A stretch of DNA of 64,000 bases. It comes from Panagrolaimus kolymaensis. Lineage: Eukaryota; Nematoda; Chromadorea; Rhabditida; Panagrolaimidae. The stretch lies in NCBI GenBank assembly GCA_028622995.1, contig JAJQJQ010000004.1, positions 5,208,001 to 5,272,000 of the forward strand, given 5' to 3'. The position numbers and the translations under genes are program-made. The notes under the pieces were generated by a model that searched no databases, was not told the origin of the DNA, and was given only the letters and a program-made list of their open reading frames with translations. This document shows, one piece after another, positions 49,248 through 60,170 of this stretch; position 1 is the first letter of the stretch, and every line of letters begins with the position of its first letter.

Positions 49248-52200
49248 TCAATATTCAAAAATGGGATCTGAATCCATTGCAACAAAACGTTTGGGTGCTT
49301 CTTGTTCATATGGCCACATACTGCGATGAAATTTGGAAAACATTAGCATATTTCTTCGCATTCGAGGTGGAAGTGGCGCAGATGGATCTTGAGGTGAGGA
49401 TACTGTAAAAAATGCACACAATTATTTATTGTTTTTTTCTCGAGAAAAGACGGGGTTTAAATTTAGTTTTTCGTTATGGTTATTATTGGCTTTTTTTTTT
49501 GTTTACCCATAAAAGGAAGTATTATTTTATTTTAGTTTATTTGCATCAACACATTTTTTGAGTGTTGTTACAAGTAACAAAAAATAATAGCATGTCAAAA
49601 TAAAGGATGGAATAAATTTGGCTAATTTTGATAAATATATTTTTTATTTATTTTTAAAAACGGAAGAAAATTTTTTTGGTGTTGTTGAAATTTATGAGTA
49701 ACAAACCCCACATAATTTCGCCATTTCTATTTTTAAAAAAATAAATAACGAAACATTTACTTTTTTATTTTTTTGCAAAAAAAGACGCTACAAAAAAATT
49801 TGTTGTTTTACATTAAAAAATTATTAAATAAAAAAAGTTTTGCAAAAAAAGAAGAAAGTGTAGGCGGAAAGAAAGAAAAGCAACGACGAGCCCATGTGAC
49901 AAAAAAAGGTTTCCAAAATTAATAATGAGCACATTGGGATTTGGGACTTTATTAAAAGTTGATTGATGCTTGTTTTTTTTGTTTGTAATAACTTGCTTTT
50001 GTAATTTTAGCGGAGTAATAAAATTACAAAAAAGGTTAAAATGGCGGCTATCGTAAACAAGCATGCATGGCTTTTTTAAGTGATAATTTGATTTCGCTAT
50101 TTTTAGGGTTCTTTTTTTTTAAATAAAAAATAGCAAATAAAATTTATAAAATTTGTTTGTTGTTATTTTTTTTCCATGACTTACTAATCCCAAAAATTAT
50201 TTATTATAGCTACGTACGCTTTTGCTTTCTTGAAATTAAACAGTAATTTAATTAACTTTTTTGAGTTTTAAAAAAATGTACGTTTTTGAATTCATGGTCA
50301 AGCTTCACATCATTTAGCTATACGAAATTACGTTTTTTTGTTCTTCAAAGTTTCAAGTCCAAAACTTTTTTGGATGATGATGATGGATTATTACTACTCA
50401 TAAATATGCACTCTTTTTCAAATTCCTTTGTTCCATTTTTCATTTTTAAAAAATGAGTACAAAACTAATAAAAAATTCAAACAAATTTTTTTTAATAATA
50501 CATAACTTTTTTTGCAATTCATCCAAAAATTCTCATTGAAATAATAAAAGAAAGAGTAAAATTAAAAAATTAATTCTTTTATTATTATTTAAAAAAATTT
50601 TTTCTCTCCTCCATAAAAAAATAACATTCCAAAAATATATACATTTGAAATATGTAATTCATTTTGGTTTATCTTTGCTTTCTCCAAAGATTATCCGGGG
50701 TTTTTTGTTGTGTGATTTATAAAAAAAAAAATAAAGAAAAAGATGGATGTCTTTTTAATCGGATTAAAAATTCTCGAAATCTACCAAATAAAAAAAGGTG
50801 ACGATTTTTTAATTTTAAATGAAAAGATGATTTCCGTTTCGGTTTATGATAGCAACAAAAATAAATGCAGAATCATGTTTTTTTAAATTAAAAATCTTTT
50901 TGGATTGAAAAGAAAAACAAACAAAGAAAAAATATGTGTTTGATTAAAGTATAAAAAAATATTTCTGCGCTCAAAAAAAAATTCTTACTGTAGAATTTTT
51001 AGAAATATTAAATGTTTTTCTTTTTCAAGTTTGCGTCAGAAAAATTTAAAATTCATATTAATTTTATAAATACGAATAATAAAGTATAAATTTTGAGATA
51101 TGAAATTGTAGGCTTGGTTTTTTTATTTTGTGCACCAAAATGTTTAAATAAAAAATAAATAAATAAGGAAAAGGGCAAGCAAACTCGTGGGAAATAAAAA
51201 GCAGCAATAAATACGCAATTTAGGATTTTAAGTTTTTGTGGATTTTTGAGTTTTATGTCTTTTCTTGCTTCGATTACGGTAGGCAAGAGACTCCGTATTC
51301 GTATTAACTACAATATGAATAATGAGGAAAAAAACTTTAAAATTCAAACAAAGAAATAAGGAAATTAAAATTTTCATTTGCTTTCGTCAATTTTCTCCTA
51401 ACTTTTATTTTTTGTATTCAGCCAGACTAATTATGAACAAGTCAAAAGTTTGAGAAAAACTTCGCGCCATTTTTTTTATTTCACCCATGCAATTGCAACT
51501 TTTTTTGTTTTTCTTATTCAAGGAATTTATGTATGCTAACTATACATCATTCAAATAAATAAACTAAAAAAAAGTTTTTTAAATTTGGAAACAATTCCTG
51601 AAATCGGTATTTTTTTGCATTTGACGCTTTACTTCCTTATGGTTTTTCTTTTTTTGTTTGACTGAAAGTAAAAAAAGTTAATAGCTTAAAAAGCAAGCCT
51701 CCCTCATTTTTGAAGCATTACAAACAAAATTTAATTAATTTCTTTTCTTTTTTTAGTTTTTCAACGTTGAAAGATAAAAGATTCGAAAAATGATAAAGTT
51801 TTTGGAAAAAAATGTATCACACTTTTAAGGGAAATGAAAGTAATCAAAAATATGCGTAAAATGGTTGCTATCTTCTTGGAAAGGAATTTTTATACATAAA
51901 ATTTTCGATTTAAAAATTTTAATAAATTTTTTGATGCTTTTTTAATTTAATTTTTAAATTTCAAAGTTATAAAGATAAAATAATAAATAAACTATGGCGT
52001 TATATTTCCGATTGAACTCAATTTAAATTTAGTCATATTTCAATGTGTTATTGAAAATTGACTCGACCCATTGCGCATTATTATTTGACGTCAAATAAAA
52101 AAAAGATGGGTTTTAAGATGAGTAAAATTTAACAAAAACAAAAAACAACGAAACAACATATAAAAAAAAAATAACTTACGCCTGAGTGTATATTGTAAAC

Positions 52201-52282
52201 TAAAATCAACAAAGAAAATTAAAAATATACATAAAATAGATAAAAATAAAGTTGAAATTTTGTGATATTTTAATAACTGCAT
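49248..52282 (-). CDS. Small secreted or neuropeptide-like precursor, two exons
   Basis: Exon 1 (52180-52282) starts with ATG and encodes a signal-peptide-like segment (STLFLSILCIFLIFFVDF after MQLLKYHKI), ending in donor C|GTAAGT. Exon 2 (49248-49402) follows acceptor TTTTTTACAG and encodes 50 residues ending at TGA: SSPQDPSAPLPPRMRRNMLM, FSKFHRSMWPYEQEAPKRFV and AMDSDPIFEY. The phases match exactly (one base plus two). The 85-residue product would be secreted and has dibasic sites RR (15-16 of exon 2) and KR (37-38) of the kind cut by proprotein convertases, so a neuropeptide-like role is possible but unproved. The implied intron is 2,777 bp, far longer than the others here, so further small exons may lie inside or the two exons may belong to different genes. 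Exon 2 itself looks strongly coding. Confidence 0.5.
49403..52179. other. Long AT-rich interval, possible intron
   Basis: If the two flanking exons belong together this is a 2.8-kb intron. It is very AT-rich with many A and T tracts. A possible 30-bp exon near 51,290-51,320 (acceptor TGTAG, donor CTACC|GTAATC on the minus strand) was considered but cannot be confirmed. No other coding segment is seen. Confidence 0.4.
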
Positions 52283-55200
52283 TTTATTTAATAATTTTTT
52301 ATATATTTTTTTATTGTATTTATTATTACCAATGTTTGGATAAAACTAAAAAACGAAAAAAATATTAGAAATGGCACTATAAAAAATCAAGAAAATATTA
52401 TTGGCGCGAAAAATGATCTAAAGTAATAAATTAACAAAAAAAAGCAAATTGGGATTTATCTTTTTATAAATAAATTTTTAAAAAAAACCCTATTGCATTT
52501 CGTATTTTATAAATGTTTTAATAAAACACATTAACGCCGTTAGCTTTATTCAGATCGAAAGCACGAAAAACTCCGCCCTTTTTTCTATTCATTTTTCCTT
52601 TTGCCCTCAAGAAGCAGAAAGTCATCAAGCCATAGCTTTGAAACTTTTTATTCCCTCTCAATAATAAGCAAGGGAATTTCATTACGCAAAAAAAAAGAAG
52701 AGAAAAGCTCAAAAAAAAAAATTAACTGTGTAATAGTTAAACCTTTTTGATAATGAATGGAACAAAGAAAAAAAATTAAAATCCCAAGAGAATTAAATAT
52801 ATAATAATGAAATAAACAGTAGCAGTAGCATCATTTTTCAGAATGGAAAAAAAAATTGCAACATGACCCATACTTTTTATAATTAATTAGTAACGAAAAC
52901 GTAGTAAAAAAAAAGTTTTGAACTTTTCATAAATTTCATTCATTAATAAATTCGAAAAGGTTATTAAAAATGCACGCAAAAAAAAACAGAATCCCAAGAG
53001 TTATCAAAAGTTTCACAATTTTATTCGAAATGGTTTATTATCTATCTTACAGCCAAGATAGGAAACATAAAAAGAGCAAAGTGCTTTTAAAAACGTTTGA
53101 TTATTTTTCTTAAACAAATTTAAAAATTATAAAAAAAAAGAAAGAAGTGTTTCCTTGTTTCTTTATTTTTAAAATGCTGTAATTTTCTTGTCATTGGCTA
53201 TTAAGGGTTTTAGGTTCTTTCGCATCCATTCAAAAATAAAAAAATATAAAATGTGTGACCATTTGGAAAAGTGTAGGCGACGACGACTTCTTCTTCTGAT
53301 GCCAAAATGACGAATGACTTTTTTATAATAAAAAAACTCAAGTAAAAAAAGAAAAAAAACAAGGAAAACAACAAGTTAGTATTAGGCATAGCAAAAATAA
53401 AACATTATATATATATTTTTTAGTTAATTTAAAAATTGTTAGTTAAAAACGGAAACTTAAAAAGTGAAAAAAGAAATAGATAAAAACTTAAATAAATAGG
53501 AGCAGCAAATCTTAAGGGTTTTGCAAAAGTTTGCAAAAATTAAGAAATGTAAAAATTTCATCTTTTTTAAATAATAAAAAAAGTTTTAAATTAATGAATT
53601 TAAAAATACTTTAGAAAAATTCTTTAAAAAAGTTTAGAAGCTTGGTTATATGCGGGTCCACCAATTTTTTTAAATCTAAAGCAAAAATGATTGAAAGACA
53701 TTACAAAATTAAAATCAGAAGTTTCAGAAATAAACTCTCAACTTTTTACAACGCGTCATCAGTATTTTTGCTAACATTTCCAGGAAGTGAGTGTCCTTTC
53801 TTTTCTTTTTTCTGTCAAAAAAAAACAACTAAAAGCCAAAAAGTTCAATTTTTTAATTTTCCTCATTGCAAATTTTTTTTATCCTTCTTTATGTCTTTCT
53901 TCTGACCATCCGCTTCAAAAACGTATCAAAAAACATTTTTTTTCATTAAAACTCTTTGATCTTTGCATTCTAAAAAAATTAACAAATTTTTTTCTCTCTC
54001 ATTTTCATCCAAAAACTTTAATTCCCAATATCCCGGAAGCAAAACGAATGTCAAAAAGGCATCTTCAACTTACAAGAAGCATGTTTTAAGAAAAGTCCAG
54101 AAACTAATGCTCGAAATTTTTCTTTACATATTTTTATTTTTTGCAAAACTTAATAATAGTTTTTAAAAATTCTTAAAATAAACTCATTTTTTAGTTATCG
54201 TCGTCGAAATAATAATATAATTACCTATTTTCTTATTTTTTTTTTTTAGCAAAATTTAGTTATTAGTTCCATATTAAAGAAAAAGTGTGCATGTATTAAA
54301 GCAAAACATACTTCTTCTTTTTCTCTTCTATTTTTAGTTTTTAGCAATCAAATGAAATTTATAAATATATCCTTCGAAGAAAAAAAAATGAGATAAATTT
54401 GGAAAGTCAAAAAACAACGGCAAAAAGAAAAAAACAAACGTGCAAAAGTGACTATCAAAAATAAAATAAATATTTTGTTGAAACCTTTTTTGGCATTTTT
54501 TTTTCAAAACAAAAAAATGCGTGGTGTTTTTTTGTTACGCATCAATCAAATCTTTGATACAGTATCTTTTTTTTTCCATCTCAACAACAATCAACCTACG
54601 CATTTATTTTAGAATCCTATGTAGGAAGAAAAAAGTTTTTAAAAAAACATAAATTTGTGTGTTTTTAATATTCGTGTTTGTTTTTGCTTACCAAAACACA
54701 AAAGAAAGTGTTTTTTGACAAAGCTAACACACGATTTTTTTTATACCATGTTTGCGTGGTAAATTTAACCAAAACAACGAAGTTTAATTGAAAGTTTAAA
54801 GAAGCTAAAATACAACAACAAAAAAGTTAGGAAAAATATAAGTTTTAGCTTTTTAACTTTTTATGTTTGCAAATATATTTTTGGAAAAAATGTCTTTTTA
54901 CACACGTTAATAGAGTCCAATGATATCCATTTTCCATAAACACTTTATTTTTAAATTTCTCGATTAAAGATAAAATTATTTATAACAAAACAAAATAAAA
55001 AGTAACTTAAAGGTGAGCAAAAATATGCAGCAATACAGTGTCGCTTCCTGTATGTAACTAACTATCAGTCACATTCGATATCATTTGTAAATCGTCAAGT
55101 GCCATTTTGCTTTAAATGCCGTCTCCTAAATCACATTATTGTATAAAGCTTAGAAGCCTTAATAAAAAAAATATATCAGAGAAATAGAGAATCACAGTCA

Positions 55201-55484
55201 AACATTGTTGCTGAAACAGAATCTTCCATTAAAAAAACAAACGAAAAATCCGCTTTTTTCCATTCAAAAAATTTATGCAAAAATATTAGCGATCAACTTT
55301 TCTTTGAATTTTTTTCAAAAACAACTTTCACATGGATTTATGCAAATATGGCATTTTTCAACATCATTTTCATTACCCTCAATTTTAGTACTTAAGCTTT
55401 TGCAAAATCATAATCTTCACGCATTCTGCATTCGCACATTCTTGCTCAACTTGGTGACTACTCTTGGTGATCTCTATCAAAATC
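52283..55484. other. Gene-poor AT-rich spacer between divergent genes
   Basis: The interval separates a minus-strand gene start (52282) from a plus-strand start (55485), so it must hold both promoters. It is dominated by A and T tracts. Open frames here are short and rich in Phe, Lys, Leu and Ser, as expected from T/A-rich noncoding DNA. TATAAA occurs at 55142 on the plus strand, about 340 bp before the next start codon. Confidence 0.5.
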
Positions 55485-55884
55485 ATGTTCGGTCAACGCT
55501 CCTTCATCGTTCTCTCACTCATCCTTCTTGCTCTCAGTCAACTTTCTCGTGCTGATACTCCTGGTGCCGGTGATCAAATTCCTAGTGGTGTAAAAGCAGT
55601 TCGTCCTAAAGTTGGTGGTGATCCTTATGGTGGTGTAAAAGCTGATACTCTCCCTGGTTATGTAAAACCTGTTAACGCCGACAATGTATGTTTTATTTCT
55701 TTCAAAACTTTTTTACATTTTATCGTCCTTTTATTTTCAGAATACAGCTGTAACTGAAACTGCTCCTGTAGAAACTCCAACTCTACCAGAAGTTCCACTT
55801 ACCACCACAACTTCCTCTGCTCCAACTTACATGGTCACCAGCGCTGCTGCAATTATGGGTGCACTAGCAATTCAAATGTTTTAA
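55485..55884 (+). CDS. Small secreted Thr/Pro-rich protein with GPI-like tail
   Basis: Two exons (55485-55685 and 55741-55884) are joined over a 55-bp intron with donor GTATGT and acceptor TTTTCAG, giving 114 residues. Residues 1-23 form a clear signal peptide (MFGQRSFIVLSLILLALSQ then LSRA). The mature part begins DTPGAGDQIPSG and is rich in Gly, Val, Lys and Pro (PKVGGDPYGGVKADTLPGYV), then rich in Thr and Pro (ETAPVETPTLPEVPLTTTTS), a likely O-glycosylated stretch. The last 17 residues, VTSAAAIMGALAIQMF and stop, are hydrophobic with no basic tail, as in GPI-attachment signals. It is thus probably a cell-surface or secreted mucin-like peptide; the function is unknown. The second ATG, at 55485, is chosen because the signal peptide follows it directly. 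Codon use is richer in C than the spacers, which supports real coding. It is the only plus-strand gene seen here. Confidence 0.82.
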
Positions 55885-57040
55885 GAAGAAAGAAAGAAGT
55901 CTATCAATTTTATAAAAATCGTTTTCTGTATAACATTTGTCTATTTTTATATGCATTTTGAATTGATTTTAAAAATAAAAAATAACTTTTATTTACTCTT
56001 GTGTTTATTTTTTGATTTTTGGGCTGATTTTGGGTTTATGGCTAAGAAGAACAATCTTCAGCAACTATGACTACTTGGCGGCAAAAAGCATTTTTCTATT
56101 GATGATACAGAGAATTTTTTACAATGGCTTCACTTTCTTCGTGAATGGAAAGATTCTGTTCAGTCTGTTTATTTTTTTACCTTTGCTTTTATTCAAAGCA
56201 TCAGTTTTAAAATCACACATGTAAGTAGTTTGAGGACGATAAGCATCATTTGATTTTTAGTTTGTCCATCTCAGAAGTCTAAGTTGGAATCGACTTTCAC
56301 TACAGCTTCGATCTTTTATGGAGTTGTAACCATGAAGTTGGTTTTGATTGGAATTCTTTGACCTTGGTTGTGGCTAACATTGTATGAAACGAATTTGTTG
56401 CATTTATTAATAATTTTATCGCTTGAATAGAATATTTTTTTGATCATCTTCATTTCAAATCATTAAACCAAGTATTTGATGCTATTGCGAAAGAAAGAAA
56501 AAAAATTTGACCTTTGCAAAAAATAAAAAGCAAATCATTTAGTTTCATCATTTCCCAAGCAAACATTACTCATCATTCACGTTTAATAATGTTGCGTCAA
56601 CTAAAGACATTATTTATTATTGGAGTAATTTCAACAGCATTGTTTCCATGTTAAACAAACAAAAAATTCCATTGGACTTTTTCCCCTTATATTAGGTTTT
56701 ATGCATTAAATTTTTGAAATTCTCATGAGTGAGGCTTTAAAAAATTATTAAACGTCAATTTAATTTTCTGATGCAATTTAGAAAAATTAACAAAACGCTG
56801 AGCTTTCTTTATTATCTTTCGCTCAAACATAAATAAATATTTTATTCGATCCTAGTTTTGTGCTATTATTTTATCAATGCTATCTTTGTATGTTTGTGAG
56901 GAAAAAAACTAATTTAAAAATTCATAGAAATCATTTTATTGCACGCAAATATATACAGACAATTAATTATTAGTCAAAATTTGGTGAAAAACAACAAGTT
57001 TATACAGACAATATGTTTTTAATGGAGGCATATAGCTATT
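55885..57040. other. Intergenic AT-rich DNA, no gene seen
   Basis: Downstream region of the secreted-protein gene. Slightly more GC-rich fragments near 56,030-56,380 resemble old coding sequence but every frame is broken by stops. No repeat or RNA gene is recognised. Confidence 0.45.
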
Positions 57041-57047
57041 GAAATAA

Positions 57048-57591
57048 ATAACTATGCCTTATTTGAGGTAGAAAAGGTTTTTGAGGTAGAAGCGTTCAAA
57101 CCCGTAATTGATTCATTGCATTCATTTGTTGATTTGAAAATGCATTGGAAAGACTTATTTTGAGGAAATTTTATTGCATGAATCATTAACATTAGTGAAA
57201 TATTATGCGGCAGCTCCCTTCTAAAATAAATTAAAGGGCGCCGGAAAAAAACGTTGAGATCCATGTAATTGAAAGATAATTTGAAAGACTAGTAGTAGTT
57301 TGTTTGAAGAGACCCTGAGAAGAAGTAATTATTTTGCGAATACATATTTTTTTGAGTATCAGGCACTGGGAGATAAATATTGTAAAGAGATAACCCGTAG
57401 ATTGACTTCCATTCATTTTTGAATAAAACCCGTATAAATAAATAATTTGAAAGAGAGATCATTGTTGGTAATAATATTTAAGTGAAGGCATAATAATTAA
57501 AGCTATGGCTAATACCCATCATTTGGCGAAGTTTTTCCATTTCCATCCATCTTTTTTTTTTAATTTTAAAACATTTTTTTGGAAGTGAAAA
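57048..57591 (+). repeat. Inverted duplication, left arm
   Basis: This segment matches the reverse complement of 58929-59415. Shared blocks include AACTATGCC.TATTTGAGG (57050), CATTTGTTGATT (57123), CGGCAGCTCCCTT (57208), GGCGCCGG (57237), ATCATTGTTGGTAATAATAT (57458) and AACATTTTTTTGGAAGTGAA (57569). I judge the identity at roughly 80% with several small gaps. Neither arm has coding capacity. Confidence 0.8.
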
Positions 57592-58018
57592 TTTTCCATT
57601 TTTTCATGCCTCTTTTATACTCAACGCTCACGTTTTTTGTTTTGTTGAAAAACAATTTCGAAATTTCACGCGGTCTTGTTTTTTGTTATTTTGGGAGGAG
57701 TTTTCTGTGCTTTGATTCTTTTTCCTTTTTTTCTTCTTTGATCCTTTACGTTCGCCTTTCGACCATAGGGAGAGAGTTTTATTTTCAGTTAAAAGGGAAA
57801 GCATGCGTTCTTTTTTCCATTTTCTTTTTTGTTCGCTAACCTCTCTTTTTCTTTTTCTCCAAAGAGCCCAAGAACAGCAAGCGAACACAACTAAAAAACA
57901 AGTGACTGAGCTGTTGCTGCTGGAGTTTCTGCTGTTGCCTCCACAAATATTAAAGGAATGTTTACTACTTTTTTATGTGTCATCATTTTTTCTTTTTTGA
58001 GCAAGAATCATTGGCCAT

Positions 58019-58330
58019 AATGAATTTCGAAATTATTTTTGATCGACTCATGTTTTTTTTAAAGTTTCAGAAAACAAAAAGAAAAATTAAATGATTAAAA
58101 AATATGAGAAACTGAAAAGCAGCAAAAAGCTATGGTCAAAAAAAAATGCGAGAAAATAAAAAAAGAAAACAAGTTTTTGTTTGTTGCAAATTTTCTTCCA
58201 CACGCACACACGTGTTTTGGACTTCTTGTTTATTTGTTGTTATTTTTGTTGATCAAACATTAAAAAACTAGAAAATAAACAAAATGTGTATCTCAAAAAA
58301 CATAAAACAATACTAACAAAACAAAAAATG
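58019..58330 (+). repeat. Direct duplication, copy 1
   Basis: Starts with ATTTCGAAATTATTTTTGAT and contains ACAAGTTTTTGTTTGTT and CACACACGTGTTTTGGACTT. The same order of blocks recurs at 59735-60040 in direct orientation with scattered substitutions and gaps. It lies between the arms of the inverted duplication. Confidence 0.8.
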
Positions 58331-58368
58331 TGAGAGTATAAAAGATGCAAGAAAAAATGGAAAGTCCA

Positions 58369-58408
58369 CAGCGCAATCATTTTCAATCAAAGGCGGAGTA
58401 GAAATGGA
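58369..58408 (+). repeat. Short inverted copy, partner of 58895-58923
   Basis: CAGCGCAATCAT and GGCGGAGTAGAAATGGA (58369-58408, with 11 bp between) match the reverse complement of 58895-58923 (TCCATTTTTACTCCGCC followed by ATGATTACGCTG), with one mismatch in each block. The partner directly adjoins the right arm of the larger inverted duplication, so the inverted event may once have been longer. Confidence 0.65.
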
Positions 58409-58928
58409 CAAGCTCAATCGCGTTAAGAGACCAAAGGAAAGCAAAAGGAAAGGGGAAATCGAAAGAAATCATGCATTTTTTGGATTTTTTTGTAGTTTCT
58501 TATAGTTAACGAATAATTAAAAAATCCAGAATCCCTTTAAAAAAATTCTGTTCCAGGCATTTCCTAAGTTACATTTATATCTATCTTTTCGTGCAATCAA
58601 ATTTGAATTTCATAGAAAAATAAAAAAAATTTCTTAACGTAACTTTTTGCAAGTTTTGATGCATCGAATCTTTACTTAGGGACACTTAAAAATTGAGAAT
58701 TTTTGGATGAAATCTATCATGAGATATTATATAAGTATTTGGTACACTTTTTGATAATAAAAAATATTATTTGCATCTTTAATTTAGTAGTTTTATCGCC
58801 AATATGAAACATTCGATGTTGCTTTCATAAAAAAAAGTCATTGCTTTTGCCTTTGTTTGGCATTTTGGCAACATGCAAAAGGGATCGTCTGCTTTCCATT
58901 TTTACTCCGCCATGATTACGCTGTGAGT

Positions 58929-59415
58929 CTTCACTTCCAAAAAAATGTTTTAAAAATAAAATGGATGGGTAATGGAAAAATTTTGCCAAATAATGGATAT
59001 TAGCCATAGCTTTAATTATGCCTCCTTCACTTAAATATTATTACCAACAATGATCTCTTTCAAATTATTTATTTATTACGGGTTTTATTCAAAAATGAAT
59101 GGAAGTCAAACTACGGGTTATCATCTCCTTTCACTCTAGTGCCTGATGTTTTCGCAAATAATTTATTTTCCGGGTTATAAACACTAAAAACAAACAAACT
59201 ATAATCTAGTCTTTCAATTACATGGATCTCAACTTTCCCGGCGCCCTTTAATTCCTTTGAAAGGGAGCTGCCGCAAAATAATTATGTCATTCAATGGTTT
59301 ATGTAATACCATTTCTCAAATAAGTCTTTCCGGTGCATTTTCAATCAACAAATGAATCACCTAATTAGTTATTACGGGTTTCAACATTTTCTACCTCAAA
59401 TATGGCATAGTTTAT
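58929..59415 (-). repeat. Inverted duplication, right arm
   Basis: Reverse-complement partner of 57048-57591. The arms are separated by about 1.34 kb and the whole structure covers 2.37 kb. No short target duplication was found at the outer ends, so a foldback element and a simple inverted duplication both remain possible. Confidence 0.8.
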
Positions 59416-59734
59416 CTTCAAACTGTAACTATGTCTTTAAAAAAACATGTTTGTATAAATTGATGTTTTTCACAAAAATTTTAAATTAATTTTTTTATCT
59501 GTATATCTCGAAACTTTAAAAAAAATGTTTGTAAATATTTGTGCAATAAAATGTTTTTCTTAAATATATTATTTTGATTTTTTACAAATTTAAAATAAAC
59601 CAAAAATAGGTAATACAAACTCAAAAAATAGTTGGTATTTACATATTTCTTTTACTCTATCAGACCATAACGAGGATCACATGAGGACGTCATATTTCTG
59701 AAACTTTTTGACCTATAAACATAGGCCTTAACAA

Positions 59735-60040
59735 ATTTCGAAATTATTTTTGATCGACTCATGCTTTTTTTAAGTCTCAGAAAACAAAAAAGCTTAAAAA
59801 TTTAATGATATAAAAAAATATGAGGAATATGAAAAGCAAAAAGCGATGGTCAAAAATAGCGAGAAAATAAAAAAATGAAAACAAGTTTTTGTTTGTTCCA
59901 CATTTTTCAATTCTTCTTCCCCACACACGTGCTTTGGACTTTTCGTTTATTTTTGTTGATGATTAAACATTAGGGTCTGGAAAATAAATAAACAAACAAA
60001 CAAAATATACCTCAAAAACATAAAATAATACTAAAAAAAG
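59735..60040 (+). repeat. Direct duplication, copy 2
   Basis: Direct partner of 58019-58330, displaced by about 1.71 kb and lying outside the right arm of the inverted duplication. The two copies differ in small insertions, for example a tandem AAAC-type run near 59,987. Confidence 0.8.
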
Positions 60041-60170
60041 AAAAAATTTTAATGGAATAATTGAAAAATTGGCATTAAATAAAATATGGGGCCTAAGAAG
60101 CTTGTGATACACAAAAAATAAAAAAGTTACAAAGTTTTATGGAAACCAATGTTTATAACCTTTTTTTAAA

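Noticed and set aside
52518..52712. Minus-strand 64-codon frame
   Set aside because: No recognisable domain, no signal of splicing and low-complexity composition.
53642..54166. Overlapping Phe/Lys-rich plus-strand frames, including one ending KRMSKRHLQLTRSMF
   Set aside because: Composition follows T and A tracts; the dibasic-looking end is suggestive of a peptide precursor but there is no signal sequence and no supporting splice site.
55205..55555. 116-codon frame overlapping the secreted-protein gene in another frame
   Set aside because: It has AT-driven composition and conflicts with the two-exon gene, which has a signal peptide and a well-supported intron.
57579..58000. Phe/Ser-rich open frames on both strands
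   Set aside because: They come from T-rich noncoding DNA between the arms of the inverted duplication; there is no domain or splice support.
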